A stretch of 64,000 nucleotides of DNA from Ascochyta rabiei (lineage: Eukaryota > Ascomycota > Dothideomycetes > Pleosporales > Didymellaceae). Shown here piece by piece: positions 54,554 through 64,000 of the stretch (positions are counted from its first letter, which is position 1; each line of letters begins with the position of its first letter). The notes beneath the pieces were generated by a model that saw only the letters and a program-made list of their open reading frames with translations, did no database searches and was not told the DNA's origin. Made by a program: the position numbers and the translations under genes. The stretch is from positions 806,001 to 870,000 of the forward strand of contig NC_082418.1 in NCBI RefSeq assembly GCF_004011695.2, in the 5' to 3' direction.

Positions 54554-57500
54554 ATGGATCTAAGGAAAGCGCTGTTTCCAAGGAAAGCGTTGGTGCAAGC
54601 GAACCGCGATCTTAGGAAGAAGCTTGGGGCTTGGGTTCATGCCAGGTATGCATGCTATTGTGAGTTTGTGGCTGCCTGCTAGTGTCTCATGTGCTTACTT
54701 GCCTAGTATCTACGATAAGAACCTTGAGCTCAAAAGAAGAATACAAACTCTGGCCGCAGAAGACCCTTGGATGCAGAACGAGTGTGCAGAAGATCCAGAA
54801 TCTCAATACGACACGAACGGCCGAATGTGCTGCGTATACATCTCCAACTTCTTCAGCAACGGAACCGGTCTTGTTTGTTACATCGGTGGCACGCGCAATG
54901 TCGAGATGTTCCTCGGCGGCATGCACGGGATGCAAGCTTTCAACGGCCCAACACTTTTTGCGGTCAGCTCGTACGACCTGTCGTACATAACAGAGTCTAT
55001 CACTTTGAGTACACCTCCTGGCAATCGCAGAGAGAGTGTGGTCAAGGACGAAACACCGCTCGGACGCAATAAATGGCGATACATATACGAGACTGGCAGA
55101 CTGGCGTGGAGTAAGGCCGATGTTGATACGGAAAAGCTGCGAGAACTTCAGGAAATGGCATATGATCATAGAGACCTCAACACAATCCGCTTGGACGCTG
55201 AACGAATGGATATCGACCCAAAACATGACCAAGATGGAGGCGAAGCATCCGAGACAGGATCGGGAAGCATACCGCAAGACACAGAACCGACAATGAGTGC
55301 AAAAAAACGAGGCAAGATGAAGGCTGTGGAAGAGCAATTAGCAGATCCAGACACAGAGGTAGAGGCAGAGCGCCCACACGAAAGCAGGATGTTCGACATC
55401 AGACTTGGAGGCAGTGTCAGTAAGACTGATACAACGCTCAACAAAAGAATCAGGGGATCCTACGCTGTACACTCGGAAGAAGACCGTATAAATCTCGAAG
55501 CCTTCCAAAAAGCAAATCAGCTTGACACTATGGATAAAGCATGGGTCTCGCTCAAGGACTCCATTCGCCGCGACAGATTCGATGGTGTCAAACTGGACGC
55601 AGTTACAATGGAGCTAGCTGATCAAATTACTTCCCTGGAAAGGCGTGAGCAACGACTAGCCCAGACGAAAGCAACAGCTTCGAGCAGCAGCGGAAATTCG
55701 AAGATTATAGCATAGCTTGCTAAATCGGAGAGAGAAATTGCGACTGATAGATTTCGCCTTATCCAAAGTACTGCCAATGCTTCTGCTCACACGTGGAAAA
55801 AGCACCGCAAGAGGAAGATCACCGATCGGATTCGTTCGCTACAAGAGGGGGATGCCAGCAAACAACAGATAAAGAACTCTCTTATGGACTTGCTGTTGTC
55901 CGCAAGTCGAGACAAGCCTTTGGGGGGAGCGCACAATGCCCTGCAGACTGGAGAGATACAGGCTGTCATGAACCTCGTTGACAACATGGAGCTTCAGAAA
56001 GAATATTTTGAAAAGGTACAAGGCATGGATAGCAACGACGTCAGCCTCAAAGACCTAGGCAATACACTCCATCTCGACAGTCAGAAACATGTGTCAGATG
56101 TTGTAGCCATCTTGTTCAGATACAGTCATGACATTCAGGTCAGAGGCATGATGGACATCACGAATCGAGACGAGGCTTCCGTCGAAGGACTGTCGGATTA
56201 TCAGGAGCAACTTGTAGCGAACGTCATGGAGACAATAAACCAGAGCAGACTTGTTGCAGTTGGCTTACTGTACAAATCTTGGTGGAACGTCGAAGTAGCA
56301 ATCACGCGATGGTACGAAAGTGAAGCTCCTGTGGAACCAAAATTCAACGCCAACATTTTGACCAATAACATCCGTGAAAGCGACCCGTCGTTGCCTGGTT
56401 CTAGCGGCCTGGCGAAACGACCGTATGAGGCGGAGGCTGGACCAAGTGGGTCAAAGAAAAAGCCAAGGACAACCAGTCCTGACCAGCAGAGCTTGGGAAG
56501 CCCTGAAGAGGATCTCAGCGCTGCTCGAGCTCGACTCGATCGAATCATTGCTGAGGAGCTCGCAGCCGATTTGAAGCGAGCGAGGAATTTTCAGCAGGAG
56601 ACAGACAAGAACAAGAATGCACAGGGAAGCTCGGAAGGTCCGAAGCCAACACTTCAGGGGAAACTCACCGTCGGCTTTGAGGGTTATAGCCTTGAAGCAT
56701 TGAAGAGTATGGTTGCAGCCGAAAAAACTGCTCCGGTAGGAGGCTTACAAAGTAAGGAGGTTTCAGAATCGAGCAAGGAGACCGCCCCGCGGTCCTCCAC
56801 AGCCGACCAATCGTCAAATATCTTACCGGAAATCAACAGGAGGTACAATCTGAGAGATCGAGGGGGGAATATTGACTACAGCGACGTGAACAGGAAGACA
56901 GAAATGGTACTGCAAGACGAGGTGGCAGCGGCAAAGCTATCGACGAGAATGAGACAGCAAGTCAGTGGAGCGGAAAACAATGAAAAGAAGCTTGAGAAGC
57001 TGGGGCAAAGGCAATCAACACTACCTCCTGCGAGTAAGCCACCTTCGTACGACCAGAAATCCGTAACCCTCTGGCCCGAGAACACACCCCTGGGTATGTT
57101 AAACCCTCGAAGCAGAACACCCAGCGGGAGAGAGCTTAGTACTACCCTATTGAAGAGCCTCCCAATTCCACTTTTCAACAATACATTTTCTACCATAGGC
57201 TCGTCTTCTCATCTCACGAAGGCATCAACTAGCCATATTCCAGATATCGAAGGCTTTCAAGCGCATTCCAAACAGTCGTGGAGCACAGAAGGCCTTGATG
57301 GGAGCGGAAAAGACAGTCCAAACAATTTCACTCCACAAGAAATCGGAAGATTGGCAGAGCGCTACACAGATTTGCAAAGACAGAAAATCAGTCAGCCCTT
57401 CCTTCCGATGACCCCAACTAAGACATTGATTTCGGATCATCTGAGCCCAGGAGAGGGTATGCACAAAGCGTTGAAATTCCCACACAGCGGTTCTCTCACC

Positions 57501-58325
57501 CTGTTACCGCAAATTATGCCTTCCATCGATCAGCTAAGAAGCACGACACCGAGTAAGAGCACTCCTGAGGTACCATCGCCACGAAGAGGACCACCAGCCA
57601 CACCAAGAGACGCTCCAGACATGTCTCCAGCACTCTCTTTGCCACTGCAAACATCCCGACCTGCAAGTCCATCACAGCCGTCACGGCCATCACAGCCGTC
57701 ACAGCCAAAAACTTCCACACTAGACCAGTCCCCACATGGCTCGCCCCAGGCACAGTCCAAATCCAGCGGCCACACAATAGAAGGCGTCCCGTATTCTACC
57801 GTCCCATACACTTTTCCGTCCTCACCTGCGCTCCGACCATCCTCAGGTCCTTCTCTGGCCTCAGATCGCGATCTTTCATCACTTTCCGAGTACTCACCAC
57901 CACCGACCACACACCCAGACTCTGCAGTTTTGGGTCATTACGGTGCAAAGATGAACGATCCTCTGTTTCAAGACAACCCAGCTAGTCGGGCCCCACCCCT
58001 CGACGGAGCTGAGATCGCGGTCTCGGGTACAGAGAAGGTAGACAATTGGCGGAGAGACAGTGCACAGAGAATGAGTATTGCGAGCGCAACAGCGCTTGCG
58101 CAGAACCTACTTGATGCGGAGGAGGCGGCGAAGACGGCTTCTGAAGCCCAGCCTGGTGTTGATGAAGAAGCAGGGAGGAGAGTGAGGTTTGCTGATGATG
58201 AGCAGATCATCGCTCTTGGTAATGGCGGTGATGAGCTGGGTGTACAGGACAATAGAACGCAGAGTATGGTGGACGAAGGAGTGGGTGAGGCAGAGTGCCC
58301 CGAGGAGTGGTTTGAGGACGCCTGA
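54554..58325 (+). CDS. Large unrecognised coiled-coil / UBA-like protein, interrupted by in-frame TAG or a weak intron
   Basis: Three exons are proposed (54554-54645, 54707-55644, 55735-58325), giving 1206 aa. Unspliced, the second and third parts lie in one frame separated only by a TAG at 55713-55715. The 56 codons between that TAG and the next ATG are open and look coding. A 90-nt GT-AG intron (55645-55734, donor GTGAGC, weak GAG acceptor) removes the stop and yields a smooth coiled coil, ITSLERQIATDRFRLIQ. Otherwise this is a nonsense-broken gene, a readthrough gene or a sequence error. The N-terminal domain has MCCVYISNFFSNGTGLVCYIGG and FLGGMHGMQAFNGPTLFAVSS. Around residues 495-540, VANVMETINQSRLVAVGLL plus WNVEVAITRWYE resembles a UBA-type three-helix bundle. 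The C-terminal half is disordered, with SQPSRPSQPSQP repeats. No known family is recognised. An alternative N-terminus begins at 54624 without the first intron. Confidence 0.6.
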
Positions 58326-58497
58326 AGTCTCAATGATAACACAATTGTTAGCACAGATAGACAGTGCGCTAGTATAATGCACTCGATTGAATAATTGTTG
58401 GAGTCAGCTCAATGCTAGATATTCCACGAAAAGTCGTCAACGGGAAACACAAAGCAGAGCGCTACACATCTTCCACCGTCTCCACTCTATATGGTCT

Positions 58498-61400
58498 CTA
58501 CGCACTACCCGAATGCTCCTTCAACTTCTCCAACGCAGGCCTAACGACCTTCTCATTAGCCCCCTCCTTCCTCTTCGCCTCCCTCGTAGCCACCTTCTCC
58601 AGCTCCTTGACCCTCGCCCCCTTACCCTCCTCTTTCCACCACGCGTCCCCGCGCTCCACAAACCTGACAAAAGCATCCAGCACAACCTCCTTTCCGTCCC
58701 AGCTCTTACCACTCAGCGCCTTATCCAGCACGGGCCAGATCTTGTCCGCTGACGCCTTGTCCAGGTTCTCGCTCCCGACGGCCGAGGTGATGGACAGTAC
58801 GGCGTCGGCAACGGCTTTGGCAGCCGTGTGCTTGATGGCCCACTGTCTGCTCTCGAGATGTGTGTCGCACAGGGCGAGGATCTCGGCGAGGTACAGCGCC
58901 ACGCTGCGGGGGCCGGCGACGTGCTCGTCCCATGTCTCGGTGAACACCTTGTTCACGTTATCCTCTGCGTCGTGCTTGGCGAGGAATACAAAAGGGAGTA
59001 GCTCCGAGGCTAGGCTGGTGAAGCGGTCTGTGGCGTGCTGGCTGATGGCGTGAATGATGTCGCCGGAGAGTAGGCGCGCGCGGTCGCTTCCTTCTTCCGT
59101 TTCGAAGTACTGCGTTTTGGCGAAGGTGATGGTGGAAAGAAGTTGTTTGTCGGATGCCAGACGCGCAACGTAGCCGGCTGCGGCAGCGTACGAGGATGAC
59201 ACGGTCTCATTGCGGTCGTGGATGTGCTTGTGGATTAGCTTGAGGAAATAGTCGGCGTAAGGGCCGAAAAGGAAGCGGTGTCGTGTTGCCAGCGTGACAA
59301 GAATGCGGCTACAACCCACTTTGCTTGGAAGGCCGACAGCAGATTTCATGGCGGCCTCGAGGCGAGGGATGAGTGCTTTCATGGTCTCCGCATCTGCAAG
59401 ATCGAGACAGCGCTCTATCGACTCGGTGAGGGGCGATGAGCGCACGGAGGCGAGGCGCATGTCGTCGATCTTCTGGGCTGTGAGATTGTACTTTGAAGCA
59501 TTCAGGTGAATGTAGTTCACAGCCTCAGGCTCCAAACTACTCAGTAGTCCCAGCAGGCGCTCGACCAGCTCGGGAACGTGCGGGTTCAGAGTTTTGGCAC
59601 TCGCCTTCTTGACGATCTGAAGGAGTGTGTGTACAGAGAACATGCGTACTTCCTCAGCTGAAGACTCGAGACCGGATGTCGAGAACAGAAAAGGGAGAAC
59701 GCGGGATAGTTGAGCGTTGGCTGTTTTGATTGATGCATCGCCAGCTTCGAGTGAGCGGGTGAGGATCGCGGTCAGCACGCGTGCGAGAGATGCAGCGGCG
59801 ACACGGACGGTCTCTTTGATGTCATCGAGGACCTTGAAGCATTTGTCCCAAACGGATGTCAGATACTTCTCGTACTGCATAAAGTCAATAGTTGTCTGGA
59901 AGCTTCAATGTACAGGGTTTGGCTTACCTTGTCGATGCCTCGTCCTTGGATAAGGTCGGCTACCGCAGCGCACGTAGCTTGTCGTACACGCCACTCTTTT
60001 GCTAAGATGCTTACAAGGAGATCGTCCATGATTGCGTCAAAGTACTTGTCGATAGTAGCAGATGAGTCTTTGACTAGTGCGTTCCAGATGTCATTCATGG
60101 AGCGCTGGACGTTTGGATTTGGATCAAAACTGATTGTGTTAGTACAGCTGATACTAAGAGTAATACATGAATGTACACACCGGTAACGATAAAGCTTTGG
60201 ATACAGTTTTGGGTTCTGCGCCAGGTAGCCATCGACGCTCGAGTCTGAGAAGATGTTGCTGAGGCCGAATCGACCAAAGGCCGCTCGACTGGACCAGATA
60301 GAGTTGTTGGATGCCATGGACATGAAGCGGTACACAAGGCTTGAATCACCAACTTCAGCCGCAAGGCTCATGATGTCTTTGTACGTTGTGATAGACTTCC
60401 CGTCGCCTGTAGGCAACGCACCAGGTTCGAAGAGCTGTGTGTCTTCAGACACTGTGCCTGACATCTTGGATTTATTGTCGGAGAACGAACCAACGAGATC
60501 GCGAACAAGGTCATCCTTGAGTTCCCGATCACCCTTCTCATAGACAAGACCAAGACCCCGAGATGCGGCTTCCTGAACAACCTCGTCACGATCGGAAAGA
60601 CAGCTCTTGAAGGCGACCTGGCACTGACCGAGGTAGCCCTGCATTTCAGGCTCGTGGCCACAGTACTGCAGTAGACACAGCAACCAAATGACCGACGCTT
60701 TCTTTAACGAAGGCTTGGTCTGCACGCATCCCTTCAGTGTCTTTTCTAAAGTAGCTTTTAGTGTCCTTTCACGTGTTGGTCCAGTCGGTGTCCGCAAGGG
60801 TGCATCCCATGGGTCTTCAGGTTGTTCCGGATGTAGGATGTCGAGTTCAGCGATCAAAGCCTTTGAATCCCAGCCGATTGCGAAACAGCTCAGTGCTTCA
60901 CCTACTGAGAACTGCACCTCGGGCTGGCGAACTTCATGGAGCTCGCACAGCTTGTCACCAATGAGCTTGTAATCTGTCGCTTCTTCATTCTCTTCGCTTT
61001 CGTCAGTAATCATCGACAGGTGACCCAGCGCCAGTATGGCACTTGTAACTCCAGTTTTTGCCGACTCGTAGATCTGTGCAGCAACATCCTCAATTTTTGC
61101 ATAATTCGAGACGGTTGAAGGCGCGATGACATGAAATAGACTGAGCTGGTCAATGCATGAGAATGTTGCGGTCTTAAGCATTGCGTCTCGTGTGTCTTTC
61201 ATAATCTCAACCAGAGTCTGCAGCAACCGATGGACAGGATGATCTTCTGGGATATCACTGGCCGACTTGCTACCCCTCCAGTGCGTTCTACTGAAGTAGA
61301 AACCAAGAGCAATGATGATGCCGCTGATTTGGTTAATGTCTGCGCCAACAGCTGTCTTCCAGGTGCCGAGCTTGTCGAAGAAACGGGTCTGTGAAGTCTG

Positions 61401-64000
61401 AACCGCTGCCTGATCACAATCTGGATGAGATGCCAGAAGACCGTACGTGTGGGCAGCAGCAAGACGACGGCCAGGATTATTCGACAAGACGGAGGGTTCC
61501 AATGCACGGAAGTCTTGGATCAAATGCGCAAGGGTCCAATAGCGCTGCGGACAGAGCGACAGCAGTCGCACCATTGTGCTGCCAATATCGCCCACATCGC
61601 TCACATCGTCTCGAGTGAGTCTGTCGAAACTGGCTCGAATGATAGCAGCAATAGAACGGCCATGCGAATTGTTTGCTGCAAACGCGCGGAAAGCTTGTCT
61701 AGCACGTTGATCCGTAGACATCAGAGTGTCGAGCTTGCGACCCCAGTCTTCCGAGACGTCGTCATTGATGTTCTTCTCGACAAGGGCAGACTGTAAAGCA
61801 ACTTGGGAGCAGAAGCTGATGACTGTGGGCAAAGCGTCTGGGTAGTGCTGGTAAAAGCGCTGAACTTGTGTGAGGACGTCACTCGATCCTTCAAGATCCA
61901 TGATGTCTTCATCTTCTCCTTCTTGTGCAAAGATAAAGTTGACGAGCTGATCGAAGTCAGGAAAGTGGAGCTTCCGCTGTTCATGGCCTATCTCGGGTGC
62001 CATGTTTGACGTCTGGAACCAGTAAGGATCCAACCCTCGTCTCCCTTCTTCGACGACTTCGTGACGCTCTGCGGAGCCTCCGCTGACAGCGAGAATATCG
62101 ATCCATCTTGCGAGAACATCCTCGTATGGTAAACATCTGTTAGCAAATCTCGTGGCCACATAGCGTGTGCTTCTTGTAAAATGAGCAGAAGCTGGTGTGT
62201 TGACTTGTCCGGCAGTAGCATATCGTAGCAGAATCTGTCGAAACCTTGGCATAACTGATTTGTCGAAGGGCTTAGAGAATGCGCCAAGTACAGAAGACAA
62301 TGCCTCCTCTATGCTAACAGCGACATCTTTGCCAGCCGAGTCCTCTCGAAGAGATCGAAACAGCCACTCGAGCATGTCTAGTGTAGGTTCGATGAGTATC
62401 TTCTCGGGCGCAGCTTTCGCTAAAAGGCCAATTGTCTCGTAGCCATAACCGCGCAGTTCCATGTCCTGATCACGATCGGCGGCTGGCCAGCCTTGGTCCT
62501 GGATGAAAGCACGCAGATTGCCCACAAGACCGACTGCAATTGCAGAGAGGTCAGATGCTCCGCCACGGCGAGCGACAAAATTGACGAGAGAGAAGATTGC
62601 GGATCGAAATTTAGAGGCCTCCCTACCAGCGGTCTTGTTTGTTGGGTTTAACTCTGCTGATAGAAGACCGTCTTCGACAATCTTTGCTATATTGTGCGGA
62701 TATGTTGTGCATTTGACCGACTTTGACAGTACATTCAGTATGCGTATCCGCAGTGGAGTCTTCACTGGCAATGTTCCGTCGGGGGAAGCGCTGGCAATAT
62801 GTTAATGAAATGGATCAAAAGTCAAGAACAAGGCCTTTTCGTTCTGAAAACTGTGAAGTAATGTTGGACACATGATGACCGCTGTCCATAGTGTTCGCCT
62901 GGTCAAGCCCAACAGTGTAAGACATGTGACACTACAGCACGTATTTAAGAAAACCAAGAGCACTTACGAGCCAAAGTAGAGTTCGAAGAGAGCTTCCACG
63001 GATTTGGAGTCTTCCAGATCTTGGGTCAGTGTGACGCGCTTCAGGATGTCTTCACCAACCTCTGAGATCCGCGAGTTGGTATCCGCTGACGCGAACAAGG
63101 CCGGAAGGAACTTCTCGTCGTCCTTGAACATGCCGCTCGCTAGGAGTCGTGTGACCAGAGCCTTGGACTCGGTCAGACTAAGCCCGGCATCGGAGCTAGG
63201 ATCCCAGGCGTCCGGTTTGCCTTGCTGAGTAAGGAATTTGTAGTCCTCAACGGATAGTCCGGGGCACCTTGTCGTGCTTGCGGCTTCAGGCGTACTTTGC
63301 CGTACCGAAGTGAGAAGCAAAAGTTTGCCGAACCACTTGGAAAGAAACGCAGCATCTTCGTCAGTGACGCCGAGAGTGGACCTCAGCTCGCTGTCTTCTT
63401 TGTTCCCTCTTGCTGGAAGCTTGAAGTGAACGAGGAGGCGCAGAATGAGGTGAAAAAGTTGAGAGGCATGCTGAGCAGACTTCTCGTAGTCGGTAGATAT
63501 CCCTTGGATCAGAATGGGTAGAAGCTCTAATCTATCGGATACTGGCAGCCGCGAGATGCCTTGTTGGATGTATAGAATGTCGAAGTGGCGTATTAAGGCT
63601 ACATCTGCGTTTTCTTTGTATTGTTTCAGGAGAGCAGCCACTGGAAGTTTGAGGTCCCTGGGAAGCGGTCAGCTCTCTATGCGGCCGTTTCTGGTGTTCA
63701 AGGCGTACTGTGATTTGATACGAGTGTTGATGTGCTGGCAAATGGAGATGACCTAGAAGATGGACCGCAATCAGCGATGTTCACCGAGCAAACAATCGAA
63801 CCTACGGCCAAACGACAAAGTGGGTAAAGACCTTACCTTGTTTCTTACAGCCACATAGTCAGAGCCCAGCTTGAGTAGTAGAGGGGCGAGGTACACTTTC
63901 AGCAGATCTTCAAGCTTCTTTTCTGAATCCGCCAACGCAATGCGCATCTCGACCTTGCCCACCAGAGCAAGCTCTTTGGCTTCTGTAGACTGTGCTGCAG
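58498..64000 (-). CDS. ECM29: Proteasome adaptor/scaffold ECM29 (5' end beyond window)
   Basis: Very large HEAT-repeat protein that binds the 26S proteasome, linking core and regulatory particles and acting in proteasome quality control. Exons on the minus strand are 58498-59874, 59928-60129, 60181-62790, 62968-63657, 63709-63752 and 63837 to beyond the right edge. About 1694 residues are visible and the N-terminus is missing. Family features include the early ELALVGKVEMRIALADSEKKLE, then VAVRNKVISICQHINTRIKS restored across the 84-nt intron. ADVALIRHFDILYIQQGI and PVKTPLRIRILNVLSKS follow. The long helical repeats continue to GRGIDKYEKYLTSVWDKCFKVLDDIKE, with intron 5 inside. Four introns are 51-84 nt; the one at 62791-62967 is 177 nt. 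The 3' end is 172 bp from the convergent unrecognised gene. Confidence 0.93.

Noticed and set aside
54624..54706. Alternative unspliced N-terminus (MGLGFMPGMHAIVSLW) for the unrecognised large gene
   Set aside because: A good GTATGC...CCTAG intron at 54646-54706 keeps frame and gives a helical start continuous with the downstream region; not excluded.
1..64000. CRISPR arrays, rRNA, transposon open frames or terminal inverted repeats
   Set aside because: None seen; repeats present are short simple or minisatellite arrays, as expected for nuclear fungal DNA.

Overview
This window is nuclear DNA of a filamentous ascomycete fungus. The evidence is short GT-AG introns of about 47-65 nt with fungal branch sites, dense genes on both strands, and single-copy fungal orthologues. 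The gene set and style suggest a Dothideomycete or close relative, but I cannot name a species. I rebuilt the exon structures by hand from splice signals, reading frame and family conservation. Every spliced model reported here sums to a whole number of codons.

Layout, left to right. 1-2.9 kb: the likely tail of an upstream gene, then a gene-poor stretch with a diverged tandem duplication and a CAGG microsatellite. 2.9-10 kb: pyruvate carboxylase (+), a CDK7/Kin28-type kinase (-), and a one-RRM U1A/U2B''-type snRNP protein (+). 10-19.3 kb: an AT-rich 16-bp minisatellite, then a secreted PL4 rhamnogalacturonan lyase, an HLTF/Rad5-type HIRAN-SNF2-RING ATPase and an intracellular GH3 beta-glucosidase, all on the minus strand. 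19.9-25 kb: an AIG1/FAR-17a-like membrane protein (+), an unrecognised zinc-finger-like disordered protein (-), and Rab geranylgeranyltransferase beta, BET2 (-). 25-29 kb: a minisatellite-bearing divergent promoter and a RhoGAP (+). 29.6-37.5 kb: glycogen debranching enzyme (+), a GNAT-like protein (-), and farnesyl/geranylgeranyltransferase alpha, RAM2 (+). 38-44 kb: serine/threonine dehydratase (+), L-lactate dehydrogenase (-), membrane dipeptidase (-), ILM1-like (+). 44.7-50.4 kb: FAP1/NF-X1 (-), BIG1 (+), a small TMEM254-like membrane protein (-). 51.7-54.4 kb: a divergent FAD-monooxygenase / SnoaL-like pair. 54.5-64 kb: a large unrecognised coiled-coil/UBA-like gene interrupted by an in-frame TAG or a weak intron, then ECM29 (-), cut by the right edge.

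Most genes are housekeeping. Possible functional links are three enzymes acting on pyruvate (carboxylase, serine dehydratase, lactate dehydrogenase), two protein prenyltransferase subunits flanking a RhoGAP, and the FAD-monooxygenase/SnoaL pair, which resembles a small specialised-metabolism module. I saw no rRNA, tRNA, CRISPR or intact transposon. The observation most worth following is the interrupted gene at 54554-58325.
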